The notes: generated by a model from the sequence alone, not told the origin. DNA of 64,000 bases from Omphiscola glabra (GCA_964017045.1 OZ024810.1:5080562-5144561), one strand, 5' to 3'. Positions 32,907 to 44,420 are shown, counted from the stretch's first letter. A program made the numbers and translations.

Positions 32907-33000
32907 ACCTTTTCGTTTTGTTTACCTTCGCGTTTGAGTTATTTTCCGAATTTTTACCTGTTGTCACGTGACAGGAAGAGAGGGTTTACCAAACAATATA
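32907..33000 (-). promoter_or_regulatory. Candidate non-coding first exon and promoter of the MAGUK gene
   Basis: On the minus strand AAAACGAAAAG|GTGAGTTT gives a near-consensus 5' splice site with the exon ending at 32909. It is about 1.85 kb upstream of the first coding exon, which needs an upstream 5' UTR exon. A perfect GTCACGTGAC palindrome lies at 32963-32972. Transcription start is not visible; transcript data would decide. Confidence 0.4.
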
Positions 33001-33259
33001 AAATTAGAAGCAGGCGCAAAAATTATATATAACAAAACAAATGATTCAAGAAATATTTCATTGTTTTAAATTAAAGAAACCAATCTTTCTCTCTTCTATT
33101 ATCGACTCAGGACATGTGACCAGTCTAAACATTCAATGAAAGTTTTAGGGTACCGGGTACTGATTCTCATTTGAAATACCGGAGTGATGTAACATTGTTC
33201 TCCACTGCCGACTGTTTTTGTTTTTTGTTTAAAATTATGTGACTATAACATGGCATCTA

Positions 33260-33345
33260 ATTTTGGAACAAGTTTCCCTCCAAAGATTGAAGCAAACTGC
33301 TCCATAATTTAGGCGCAATGGCTTCAAAAGATGGACATAAGTCCA
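33260..33345 (-). mobile_element. Short LINE reverse-transcriptase relic
   Basis: Minus-strand reading SFEAIAPKLWSSLLQSLE matches the RSFEAIAPIFWNILPQSL segment of the larger relic at 59.05-59.37 kb. Only about 80 bp remain recognisable. It lies just upstream of the putative MAGUK promoter. Confidence 0.6.
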
Positions 33346-33551
33346 TCGATTTCGTATCTAATTATCTAAACTTTCTTAAATCAAAATTGCATTTATTATC
33401 TCGTTTCAACCCACGTGTTGTGTCTGACTTTAACTTTAAATAAAATTTGATCCGAATACATCATTTAAGACCAGCAAAATAGAATTTTTAAAATTTATTT
33501 TAGTAACTTGTCCTCGACATCAATTTTTACCAATGATAATACCGGATTTAA

Positions 33552-33747
33552 TTTTTTTTTTTTTTTTTTTTTTTTTGGTAATGTTCCCTCAGAAGTACAG
33601 CAATACTGAGGTAGTCACTCCCAAATATACCCTTGCGGGTCTCTTGGCTTTACGCCTCTATACCTGTGACAGGGGTCGCCCCGCCCCCGGCCAGCCGCAA
33701 AGCGGGTTAACCACACTTTGATCATAGCCAAAAGGGTGAGAAGCGAA
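33552..33747 (-). mobile_element. U2 snRNA-derived retrocopy or SINE with A-tail
   Basis: Minus strand 33747 to 33577 starts TTCGCTTCTCACCCTTTTGG then CTATGATCAAAGTGTGG, close to the U2 5' end. It finishes CAGTATTGCTGTACTTCTGA then GGGAACATTACC, resembling U2 stem-loop IV and its 3' end. The middle is rearranged and GC-rich. No clear U2 Sm site or intact GUAGUA branch-site-pairing segment is seen, so it should not be a working U2 gene. A run of 25 A residues (T on plus, 33552-33576) follows directly. Possible imperfect target duplication TCCGG(T)ATT. Confidence 0.65.
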
Positions 33748-33749
33748 AA

Positions 33750-34220
33750 ATCCGGAAGAACGTGAACATAATTTTTTAAAAATAATTTGTTTATTTTAAA
33801 GTAACTAAAACGAGAAATTGTAGTTGTCTTATGATTATTTTAAATAGGTAATTGCGCTTATTAATAATAATAAGTGCGAACTAGACACCGAAATGTAGCC
33901 ACAATTTTAATGAGAAAGGTAGAATTAGATTGAGGTATAAATATATAAAATTGATTTTAAAATTCTTAATTCGGGGAGGCAACTTTAAAAAAAAAGTTCA
34001 TATTCTTTTTCTAGCTACTTTTCCCTAGAATTTCATTTTTTTTAATTTGATTAAAAAATAAAATTTACCAGGTTATATGATTTCTTTTTTTAAACTATAA
34101 TTTATTTCATAATTTTTATAATACGCCAAATAATGACTGAGCGAATGCGTGAACTTCCCATCTACTAAAATTACTTAACAAAACATGCCAGTAACGTACT
34201 TTATAAGAATCCCAACTTTT
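33750..34220. other. AT-rich unique intergenic sequence
   Basis: Nothing coding or repeated was seen upstream of the 34.2-kb array. Confidence 0.55.
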
Positions 34221-34224
34221 GCTT

Positions 34225-34445
34225 ACCCCACACACACTAGCTACGCCACTGATTGCAGCACACACTTTAGCTACGCCACTGATTGCACTAACCCTAACTA
34301 CGCCACTGATTGCACACACCTTAGCTACGCCACTGATTGCACTAACCCTAGCTACGCCACTGATTGAAGTACACAAGCTACTACAATGATTGCACACACC
34401 CTAGCTACGCCACTGATTGCACCAACCCTAGCTACTCCACTGCAC
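34225..34445. repeat. Minisatellite whose unit contains a hAT terminal sequence
   Basis: Units of about 24 bp with core TAGCTACGCCACTGATTGCA. CTACGCCACTG is the reverse complement of the CAGTGGCGTAG terminus seen in the MITE at 43.2 kb. Confidence 0.85.
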
Positions 34446-35129
34446 TCAGCATTAATCCATACTTTCTTTGATACAAAGAGAATTATATTGATTGATATCA
34501 GAAAACGTACGCTACAAATCGGTCCGATTTCTCTCGATAGATAAATACAGAGGTCCAGCAACAGACCTACTTAGATGTGCATTGACTCTCCAAGTCACCG
34601 TGGAAATCAGTTAAAATGACTCGAATTTGACACCTTACATATTTTGTCACATAACAACGTTAAGGTCAGCTCTTCTTTCCTGATACACTACACCCACCAG
34701 AGTGAATTAATCATCAGGGTGTGAAAACTGTCCCTGTATCTTGTCAAGGATAAGTTGGCTCTCTCTTCTGTCTTTTTAAAAAAAACTAATGGTTCAAGTT
34801 TTTGCTTGCTTTGCAAACAAAACAAAAGTCGATTTGGTGGTGTGAAGTTTTTAACTAATCGCCTTTTGTTTAATAACCGATACGTAGAGTACAATAACTT
34901 GTTTCAGATACATTCCACCCAAGTACTTAGCAATCACGTCATGCAAATGGGGGATTTTTTTTTGGGGGGAGGGGGGGGAGTGGGGGGGGGAGGATGATAA
35001 CTCGACTTAAGTGAACACATCTCAAATACATAGAGATGTTGGCAAATATGTCTTGAAGAAATGTTCTTAGGTGTACGATGCACGTACAATGACTTTCCAG
35101 TTTTGTATTTAATGACGGCCGATAAATGA

Positions 35130-35390
35130 TAATCACATATGATTGCCTGGCTGTGACTATACCCACATATGATTGCCTGGCTGTGCCTGTACCCACGTAT
35201 GATTGCCTGGCAGTGATTGTACCCACGTATGATTGCCTGGCTGTGACTGTACCCACGTATGATTGCCTGCATGGCTGTGACTGTACCCACATATGATAAC
35301 CTGGTTGTGACTGTACCAACATGTGATGCCTCGCAATGACTGTACCAACATGTGATGCCTCACAATGACTGTACCCACATTGACTGCACT
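35130..35390. repeat. Minisatellite, about 34-bp unit, about 7 copies
   Basis: Core TGTACCCACGTATGATTGCC; spacing is less regular at the right edge. Confidence 0.88.
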
Positions 35391-35424
35391 TCCTCATTTG
35401 GTACTATGATTGTCTGGCAATGAC

Positions 35425-35500
35425 CCAAATTTCCGTTCGATCAAATTTCCGTCTATCAATTTTCCGTCGACCAAATTTCTTTAGATCACATTTCCGGATA
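35425..35500 (+). repeat. CCGTTCGACC-type short direct repeats, left cluster
   Basis: CCAAATTTCCGTTCGATCAA then ATTTCCGTCTATC and TTCCGTCGACCAAATTTC, about 18-bp spaced. Partner cluster in inverse orientation at 38950-39025. Confidence 0.5.
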
Positions 35501-35579
35501 CGATCCAACCTAGTATCATACCAAGTAAAATCAGGGTACGCATTACAAATACATGGTAATGTTCAAATTCATAATCGCA

Positions 35580-36115
35580 GTGGTGGATTTGCTACAAGAC
35601 CAAAGTAAACCATGTCGTTTGGATAACAGATCTCCATCACCGGTGGATTTGCTATAAGACCAAATGAAACCATGTCGTTTGGATAACAGATCTCAATCAC
35701 ATGTGGATTTGCTATAAGACCAAAGGAAACCATGTCGTTTGGATAACAGATCTCAATCACTTGTGGATTTGTATAAGACCAAAGGAAACCATGTCGTTTG
35801 GATAATAGATCTCAATCACCTGTGGATTTGCTATAAGACCAAAGGAAACCATGTCGTTTGGATAACAGATCCCAATCACCTGTGGATTTGCTATAAGACT
35901 AAATGAAACCATGTCTTTTGTATAACAGATCTCAATCAGCTGTGGATTTGCTATAAGACCAAAGGAAATCATGTCGTTTGGATAACAGATCTCAAACACT
36001 TGTTTATTTGCTATGAGACCAAAGTAAACCATGTCGTTTGGATAACAGATCTCAATCACCTGTGGATTTGCTATAAGACCAAAGGAAACTATGTCTTTTG
36101 GATAACAGATCTCAG
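35580..36115. repeat. Minisatellite, 60-bp unit, about 9 copies
   Basis: Core GTGGATTTGCTATAAGACCA then AACCATGTCGTTTGGATAAC. Confidence 0.94.
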
Positions 36116-36356
36116 GAGAGGCATGCAATCAAAGAATTGAAATTATAATTTAATATTATTGAGATTTATTGAACCGAGACTTATTTAAAACTGTAAATAC
36201 AATGCATGCATAAAATCACAATGGCTGAATCTAAAGTTAGTTTTATAAAATGTTGGTTTCTGCTGTGTCCTAACGTCTCCTGGGTCCTAAATTCTCCTGG
36301 GTCCTAACTTCTGCGCACCGACAAATTCTCAAGCATACTTTTGTTGTTGTTTTGGA

Positions 36357-37078
36357 GTAGGCCTATATTATTCCAGCTGTCAAATATTATAGGCCTTTAT
36401 TATTCCAGCTGTCAAATATTATAGGCCTTTATTATTCCAGCTGTCAAATATTATAGGCCTTTATTATTCCAGCTGTCAAATATTATAGGCCTATATTATT
36501 CCAGCTGTCAAATATTATAGGCCTATATTATTCCAGCTGTCAAATATTATAGGCCTTTATTATTCCAGCTGTCAAATATTATAGGCCTTTATTATTCCAG
36601 CTGTCAAATATTATAGGCCTTTATTATTCCAGCTGTCAAATATTATAGGCCTTTATTATTCCAGCTGTCAAATATTATAGGCCTTTATTATTCCAGCTGT
36701 CAAATATTATAGGCCTTTATTATTCCAGCTGTCAAATATTATAGGCCTATATTATTCCAGCTGTCAAATATTATAGGCCTATATTATTCCAGCTGTCAAA
36801 TATTATAGGCCTTTATTATTCCAGCTGTCAAATATTATAGGCCTTTATTATTCCAGCTGTCAAATATTATATGCCTTTATTATTCCAGCTGTCAAATATT
36901 ATAGGCCTTTATTATTCCAGCTGTCAAATATTATAGGCCTATATTATTCCAGCTGTCTAATATTATAGGCCTATATTATTCCAGCTGTCAAATATTATAG
37001 GCCTTTATTATTCCAGCTGTCAAATATTATAGGCCTATATTATTCCAGCTGTCAAATATTATAGGCCTATATTATTCC
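36357..37078. repeat. Minisatellite, 30-bp unit, about 24 copies
   Basis: Core ATTCCAGCTGTCAAATATTA then TAGGCCTNTATT. The TATAGGCCTATA variant is a perfect 12-bp palindrome. Confidence 0.95.
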
Positions 37079-37084
37079 AGAAGC

Positions 37085-37325
37085 AAGAATTGACGTCACA
37101 TAGGCCAGCATTGACATGACATTGGACAGCATTGACATAACATTGACCAGCATTGACATAACATTGACCAGCATTCACATTACATTGACCAACATTGACC
37201 AGCATTGACATAACATTGACCAGCATTGACATAGCATTGGCCAGCATTGACATAACATTAACCAGCATTGACATAACATTGGCCAGCATTGACATGACAT
37301 TGGCCAGCTTTGACATAACATTGGT
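37085..37325. repeat. Minisatellite, about 21-bp unit, about 11 copies
   Basis: Core CATTGACCAGCATTGACATA; joined almost directly to the preceding 30-bp array. Confidence 0.9.
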
Positions 37326-37404
37326 CGTGTAATATGCGTTGCGCATCTTCGCACGCGAAGGAGAAACAGCAACAGCAGACCTTAATTTAACCCAACCACA
37401 TAAG

Positions 37405-37915
37405 TTGCTACACTGTAACCCTAACCACATGTGATTGCCATACTATAACTCTACCCACATGTGATTGCCACACTGTAACCGTACCCACATGTGATTCCCA
37501 CACTATAGCCCTACCCACGTGTGATTTACTCACTGTAACCCTACCCAAATGTGATTGCCACACTATAACCCCACCCACGTGTGATTTCCTCACTATAACC
37601 CTACCCTCGTGTGATTGCCACACTATAACCCTACCCACGTGTGATTGCCTCACTGTAACCCTACCCACATGTGATTGCCACACTATAACCCTACCCTGAT
37701 GTGATTGCCACACTATAACCTTACCCACGTGTGATTGTCACACTATAACCCTACCCTCATGTGATTGCCACACTATAGCCCTACCCACGTGTGATTGCCT
37801 CACTGTAACCCTACCCACATGTGATTGCCACACTATAACCCTACCCTCATGTGATTGCCACACTGTAACCCTACCCACACGTGATTGCTTCACAATAACC
37901 ATTCCCACATTGCCT
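37405..37915. repeat. Minisatellite, 30-bp unit, about 17 copies
   Basis: Core CACTATAACCCTACCCACAT then GTGATTGC. Confidence 0.93.
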
Positions 37916-38949
37916 CACAACGTGTCAATCACTCGCTAGACCAGACGTAGACTCCTACTTGAACGGGGTTTTTTTGTGTGAGTTTTTTTGCACTTGGGGA
38001 TGGATGTGGGGGGGAATGCGAGACAATCATACAAATGAGAACAAAAGAACTTTAACAGTTTACAAAGCAAACGGCATCAAACGACACCTCTGACCATTTT
38101 AATTTATCGGAAGAACAAAATCCTTACGAAATAAAGAAGGGGCAAAAAACGCGTTTGAAAATCATTGGAGGCGGGGACGTGATCAGAGCACTTTTAACAA
38201 TTGACATAATGCCTGTCTGTCGTTGACGTCATAGCCTTGTGTGATGGTGACATTGTTATCATGGTGACATTTTAATTTTTTTTTTTTAATCGTTATTCAG
38301 TAATTGCTGTCTGAGAATTGTCTGCGCAGTAATGAGAAGTAGTGGATCGTGGAAGTGTAAAAAAAAATTTATACGTTTAAATATATATTCATATAATAAT
38401 TTATAAGTATTGAAAAGTGTTGAATCAACATAAAAGTAAAAGCCAGCAAGATCCTAACAAAAGTATTGAACAATTGCGAATCAACAGAAGAGCCATCCGA
38501 CCTCAATACTAACAAATCGATACCAATCCCGATTAATATTGATTCCCTTAAGGACATTCAGCCGTGACCGCTTATTTAATACTCCATGTCCCACACCGGT
38601 AACATCTAATCCGTTTTCCCCAACGCCGGTACCGGGCCACGAAAGCAAAATTACCGGGTCGCCGAAAGAAGAAAACAAGAATGATAACCGTGCCACGAAA
38701 ACGAATACTTGGGAAATGCTGCTCTAAGCAGTGGCGTAAGTAAATGCCGCCCGAGGTTACCTCCTAAAAGTGCGCCCCCTTACACACACACACCATTTTA
38801 ATCATGATAAGTATATAAACCCCAACACTGCCTTCCTAGGTGGTCAAACCCCTGCACACTACCCTAGGTACGCCCCAGAAAAGCATTACTCTAACACAAA
38901 CTAATCTCTTTTTTATTACAATATACTGTATACGTAAATGTGTTTAAAA

Positions 38950-39025
38950 GAAGATCGGTCGAACGGAAATTCGGTCGAACGGAAATTTGATCAAACGGAA
39001 ATTTTTTCGAACAGAAATTAGGGTG
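38950..39025 (-). repeat. CCGTTCGACC-type short direct repeats, inverted relative to 35.43-35.50 kb
   Basis: Plus strand reads TCGGTCGAACGGAAATTCGG then TCGAACGGAAATTTGATC. The opposite orientation is at 35425-35500 (AAATTTCCGTTCGATC repeated). Such subterminal repeats can mark transposon ends, but no coding sequence or target duplication was seen. Confidence 0.5.
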
Positions 39026-39599
39026 TAAATATAAATATATCAAACTTTATATTTCGATTTAAATCTAAGCATCATTCCTTATTTAAGTAATTCGATCGCT
39101 TGGCATCAGTGGTGAGATGTCAGTAACCATGAAGGATGTTGTGTTACTGAGATGGAGTAGGATGGAAGGAAACGCATTTCTGGCCAAGGAAAGTGTCTGG
39201 GATGTGAAAAGGTTTATTGATATGGCGCGGGTTGTTAGTGTTCCGTCGGGAATTCACCAAGTCACAACCTACACCTCGTTAGTCAGAAGATGTGCGCACC
39301 ACGGTGCGACACTGCGCGGGGACGTACGGCGCTGCTACTGAACGCCCATTCAGACACTTGTCTGCTCTGACTAAATGGGATGTGGCCCTGAATGTCGATT
39401 TTCTAAGACTGCTCTCAAAGGTTCTTATGTTGCCAACTTGACGCTCCGTGAGAGTAAGGGTGACAGAAGGCGTCGTCTCTGCTGGTTATAATTGATATAT
39501 GTGCATGGCGGCACGAGTGTGTGTCGCATCATTAGCAATAATAAATAATTATCTTCATTGTTTATCCGGTACCTATTTCCTTACTCGGGTTAAAGGACA

Positions 39600-40055
39600 C
39601 GCGGCCGGCAAAGAGTTCACTCGGGATCAATGCGGCCCAAAAAGGATTAACTCGGGATCAATGCGTCCCTCAAAGAGTTAACTCGCGATCAATGCGGCCG
39701 CAAAGAATTAATTCGGGATCAATGCGGCCCGCTAAGAGTTAACTCGGGATCAATGCGGCCCGTGAAGAGTTAACTCGTGATCAATGCGGCCCGTGAAGAG
39801 TTAACTCGGGATCAATGCGGCCCTCCAAGAGTTAATTCGGGATTAATGCGGCCCTCAAAGAGTTAACTCGGGATTAATGCGGCCCTCAAAGAGTTAACTC
39901 GGGATCAATGCGGCCCGCAAAGAATTAACTCGGGATCAATGCGGCCCTCAAAGAGTTAACTCGGGATCAATGCGTCCCGCAAAGAGTTAACTCGGGATCA
40001 ATGCGGCCCGCTAAGAGTTAACTCGGGATCAATGCGGCCCGCTAAGAGTTAACGT
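39600..40055. repeat. Minisatellite, about 30-bp unit, about 15 copies, GC-rich
   Basis: Core AAGAGTTAACTCGGGATCAA then TGCGGCCC. CpG-containing, unlike most other arrays here. Confidence 0.93.
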
Positions 40056-40689
40056 ATCCTATCAACCTAGGACTGATATCCACGGGCAAACCTAGAATTT
40101 TTCGTATCACCTAAAGAATGACGACCATGGGAGAATATAGAACTTATCCTATCAGCCTGGGACTGACATGCATGGTATAATCTAAATATTTTCTAATGCC
40201 TCCGTCTATTGGAAATCCACCCACTCCCGCCTCTTGCCTCCCTCATGCAGATGTGTCTCAACTTCAAAATCCTCTGACCTGATTCCATCAAGTGAACAAC
40301 CTCAACGTATGTGTGACCCAGTCAAACACCGACTCTGGGGAATGGTCACATCGTGTGGCCGGAAAAACGGACACCATTCAACAGGATGGATAACTCTCAT
40401 TAACTTCATTTGATACATCTTTCTCCACCCCTCCCCCCTCTTATCACGTGGTATGTTGTTGTTGTCACTACGTCGATGTCATCTTAAAGAAAACGTTCAT
40501 CCTGTTTGTTTAAAATTGTAAAGTTCATTAATATTGTTTTGTTTCGTTGACATTTTGATTAATGTATGAGGCGGGCGGTATCCTCACCCACCCCCCTCCC
40601 TTTGTTTGCTTATGTTCTTTATTACTTAAGGTTGTCCGGTCACGACAATGGAAGTCAGAGATTGGGGATCATGTTGGAAAGAGTGGGCC

Positions 40690-40965
40690 AATAATTACCC
40701 CCCTCTCTCTCCATCTCTCTATCTCTCACAGTCGGTCATTCTATCTCACTCCCGTTCCGTCTCTCTCTCTCTCTCTCTCTCCATCTCTCTCTCTCAATCT
40801 CTCTCTCTCCAACTCTCTATCTCTCACAGTCGGTCATTCTATCTCACTCCCGTTCCGTCTCTCTCTCTCTCTCCATCTCTCTCTCTCTCCATCTCTCTCT
40901 CTCTCCATCTCTCTCTCCATCTCTCTATCTCTCACAGTCGGTCATTCTATCCCACTCCCGTTCCG

Positions 40966-40999
<34 letters not shown>

Positions 41000-41010
41000 T
41001 CTCCATCCAT
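40690..41010. repeat. CT-rich tract with an embedded about 110-bp triplication
   Basis: TCTCTCTC runs. The segment CACAGTCGGTCATTCTATC then CACTCCCGTTCCGTCTC appears three times (near 40727, 40826 and 40933), so the tract also has a long-period repeat. Confidence 0.88.
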
Positions 41011-41099
41011 CCCTCCCATCCCTCTTTTTAATTACCGGACAGTTTTAAAATACGTTCATTGTATTGACGTTCACCGTTATGAAATAAAACTTAAATCAG

Positions 41100-41345
41100 T
41101 TCCTCTCTCTCCTTCATCCCATTCTCTTCCTCTCTCTCGCCCTCTCTCTCTCCATCTCTCACCCTTTCTCTCGCCATCTCTCACCCTTTCTCTCTCCATC
41201 TCTCACCCTTTCTCTCTCCATCTCTCACCCTTTCTCTCTCCATCTCTCACCCTCTCTCTCTCCTTCACCCTCTCTCTCTCCTTCACCCTCTCTCTCTCCA
41301 TCTCTCCCCCTCTCTCTCCCCCCTCTCTCTCTCTCTCTCTCGCTC
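41100..41345. repeat. CT-rich simple repeat
   Basis: Core CTCTCCATCTCTCACCCTTT, then plain CTCTCT; pyrimidine-rich on the plus strand. Confidence 0.9.
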
Positions 41346-41527
41346 TCGATCATTTCCCTTTCTTCTATCCATCTCTATGATCTATTTCTTCTGTCTCTCT
41401 CTCAGGGGCGTAGTTAGAACGTTTGGAGCCCGTGACCAAGATTTATTTTTAAGCCGCCTTCAAATCTGAAACCTTTATGTTTTCATCCATTAAATACCAC
41501 CAAAACAAAATTTTGCATCCATAACAT

Positions 41528-42225
41528 CTGCCCATGTCAATACATTCTATGTCCATGTCAATACATTCTATGTCCATGTCAATACATTCTATGTCCATGT
41601 CAATACATTCTATGTCCATGTCAATACATTCTATGTCCATGTCAATACATTCTATGTCCATGTCAATACATTCTATGTCCATGTCAATACATTCTATGTC
41701 CATGTCAATACATTCTATGTCCATGTCAATACATTCTATGTCCATGTCGATACATTCTATGTCCATGTCAATACATTCTATGTCCATGTCGATACATTCT
41801 ATGTCCATGTCGATACATTCTATGTCCATGTCAATACATTCTATGTCCATGTCAATACATTCTATGTCCATGTCAATACATTCTATGTCCATGTCAATAC
41901 ATTCTATGTCCATGTCAATACATTCTATGTCCATGTCAATACATTCTATGTCCATGTCAATACATTCTATGTCCATGTCAATACATTCTATGTTCATGTC
42001 AATACATTCTATGTCCATGTCAATACATTCTATGTCCATGTCAATACATTCTATGTCCATGTCGATACATTCTATGTCCATGTCAATACATTCTATGTCC
42101 ATGTCAATACATTCTATGTCCATGTCGATACATTCTATGTCCATGTCAATACATTCTATGTCCATGTCAATACATTCTATGTCCATGTCGATACATTCTA
42201 TGTCCATGTCAATACATTATATGTT
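41528..42225. repeat. Minisatellite, 21-bp unit, about 33 copies
   Basis: Core ATGTCCATGTCAATACATTC. Only A/G at one site (CAATAC or CGATAC) and a rare TTCATG vary. Open on both strands because 21 is a multiple of three; not coding. Confidence 0.96.
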
Positions 42226-42289
42226 AATGCACTTCACAGTTAAGTAACAGATTTCCTTGACACGGCTCTGTCTTTTGTTAATAGATAAA

Positions 42290-42432
42290 AACTATGAACC
42301 AGTATAACATATTGCAGTATTATAACAATATGAACCAGTATAACATATTGCAGTATTATAACAATATGAACCAGTATAACATATTGCAGAATTATAACAA
42401 TATGAACCAGTATAACATATTGCAGTATTATT
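42290..42432. repeat. Minisatellite, 36-bp unit, 4 copies
   Basis: Core ATGAACCAGTATAACATATT. Confidence 0.93.
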
Positions 42433-42526
42433 TGTCTTTGCTAAAGTTTATGAAGGAGGGGCAATTTCCATATGAACTGTAACAGCTTTATAGCGTAACA
42501 ATCTCCATAGAGGAGATTGTTCCATT

Positions 42527-42985
42527 CCGGTTAACACTATAACAATGAATAGATGACAAATTCCCGTTGACACTATAACAATGATTAGATGACAAATTCC
42601 CGTTGACACTATAACAATGATTAGATGACAAATTCCGGTTGACACTATAACAATGACTTGATGACTCCTGGTGTCTGTAAAAAGCGCAAACTTGAATGGT
42701 ATGGCCACGTGACCAGAAAACAAGGGCTCGCCAAAGAAATCATGCAGGGCACAACGAGAGGAGGAAGTAGAAGAGGCAGACAGAGAAAAAGATGGGAAGA
42801 TAACATGAAAGAGTGGACGGGACTAAAACTAGTCGATGCTATGCGTAGTGCGCAGAAGACTGAGAGGAATGGAGAAGGATATTTTTCGTGTCATCTGTGG
42901 CGCCCCAACGGTCCAAGGACTAAGGGACATCATGATGATGATGAGTTGACAAATTCCTGTTGACACTATAACAATGATTAGATGA
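42527..42985. repeat. Minisatellite, about 35-bp unit, split by the LINE fragment
   Basis: CGTTGACACTATAACAATGA copies at 42527-42665, resuming after the LINE at 42945-42985. Confidence 0.85.
42658..42963 (+). mobile_element. LINE reverse-transcriptase C-terminal fragment
   Basis: The reading frame has KKRKLEWYGHVTRKQGLAKE, GGSRRGRQRKRWEDNMKEWT and GLKLVDAMRSAQKTERNGEG. This is the conserved tail of endonuclease-reverse transcriptase ORFs of non-LTR elements. It ends in a GATGATGATGA simple tail at about 42936. A 35-bp-type minisatellite (GTTGACACTATAACAATG) lies on both sides, so the element inserted into an existing array. Confidence 0.8.
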
Positions 42986-43221
42986 CACCCCCCCCCCCAC
43001 CCAATAAAAAATAAAATAACATCTTTATAGAAAAGGCCCGCACAACTCAAAATGTAAGGCGGGCCGTGATACTCTATGACAAACTTGTGCGGGCCGAGGG
43101 AAAATAGGACTTGCTGGGGCCGCCATTTAGAAAATAATAATAGGCCTAATAAAGATTATTTCGTTACTATGCGGGCCGCAAAGTGGGTGCTGGCGGGCCG
43201 CATGTTCTGAAGGCCTGCTAT

Positions 43222-43385
43222 CAGTGGCGTAGCGAGCTTAACTCGCGCCCGGGGCACAATACCTTTTTAGCGCCCCCCCTATTCGAAAATCATACAATAA
43301 TATATGTAAAATATATCATTTGGCGCCCCTTTGTGAGTAGCGCCCGGGGCACGATGCCCCACTTGCCCCTCTCGCTACGCCACTG
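43222..43385. mobile_element. hAT-type MITE with CAGTGGCGTAGCGAG termini
   Basis: 164 bp. The ends CAGTGGCGTAGCGAG and CTCGCTACGCCACTG are exact reverse complements (15 bp), and CCTGCTAT is duplicated on both sides (43214-43221 and 43386-43393). An 8-bp duplication and a CAGTGG start indicate the hAT superfamily. The internal GCGCCCGGGGCAC segment occurs near both ends. Non-coding, so it needs a transposase in trans. Confidence 0.88.
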
Positions 43386-44343
43386 CCTGCTATGGAAATC
43401 AAGTTCTGTTATAGCTTTGGAAACAACTTTTAAAAAAATATCTATTTCTACATCGTAAACCATTAGCAACGAGTAGATGACGTCATGTGCTAAAACGTTT
43501 AATCCATCCCTATCTATTAACTCCGGTCTATTTGTTCTGGCATCTGTTGAAGCATCGACTTTGAAAGTATACAATGTAAAAATCTGGTCAACCTAAAAAA
43601 ATAAATTCACATATCCAGTTCGTAAAGGGCACACCCGTGCCGCCGCCACCCCCACCCCCCCCCCCAACAGTTACGCCTCCATGGAGCATGTGACTAAACA
43701 TTTTTTTAAAGGATAATAAAGTACATTGTATTTGTTTATGACCTTTTTTCAGTTGGGACTAATGACTTTGTTTTGAGTGTCTGAAAGTGATTCATTTTTT
43801 TTCCTTCTCCTTTCCTCCATAATATTTTGTTCAATTACTTGTGAAGGAGCGAAACAACAACAAAATAATAATAAAGGGCAATAATCGACTCGGGGGGGGG
43901 GGGGGGGCTCACCAACAGACGACTTGGTCGTGTGGGCGGGGACACGCTCGTGGAATGACGTCATAGCCAAACCTTGAGGGAGGGTAATCGATGAGGCCGC
44001 TGCCAGCCCAGAGTCCAGGCCACGCCCGATGTTTGCCTACACGTCTCTTACTTCCTCTTTGTGGCAGCTCCTTATGAAAGTTTGTTATTGTTTTTCATTT
44101 TCTTCGCGAGTATGTCCACGGGCACGGTCAAGGCCGTGGGATGTGGTGTAACGGGTGGGGGCGGGGATGGCAGACGCTTGACCAAGGGTGCTCATGTTTT
44201 TCATCACCATGTCGTCCATATAATTTGTATTATTTTATCATTACGACCTCGGCGTTTTAGGTCAGCAACACGTTAACTCCGTCATTATGTCATTATGTGG
44301 GCGAATGTTGAGTTCTAGTGAAACTATGTAGATTGTTGCGGTA

Positions 44344-44420
44344 TTAATTCAGTGGCGTAGCAGGGTGGGGGGGGGGGTCCCGGGCCGGACGAAGATTTTT
44401 GCTACCCTAATTCAGCGGGA
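44344..44420 (+). mobile_element. Solo end of a CAGTGGCGTAGC-type hAT element
   Basis: TTCAGTGGCGTAGCAGGGTG followed by a G-run and GGGCCGGACGAAGATTTTTG. It shares the terminal CAGTGGCGTAGC with the intact MITE at 43.2 kb, but no partner end was found; a 16-bp array follows. Similar lone ends occur near 13154, 38730 and 41405. Confidence 0.5.

Noticed and set aside
33577..33747. Functional U2 snRNA gene
   Set aside because: Branch-site-pairing and Sm-site regions are altered and a genomic A-tail follows, as in a retrocopy.
39117..39341. 74-codon frame MSVTMKDVVLLRWSRMEGN...
   Set aside because: No family recognised, no splice partners; left unannotated.
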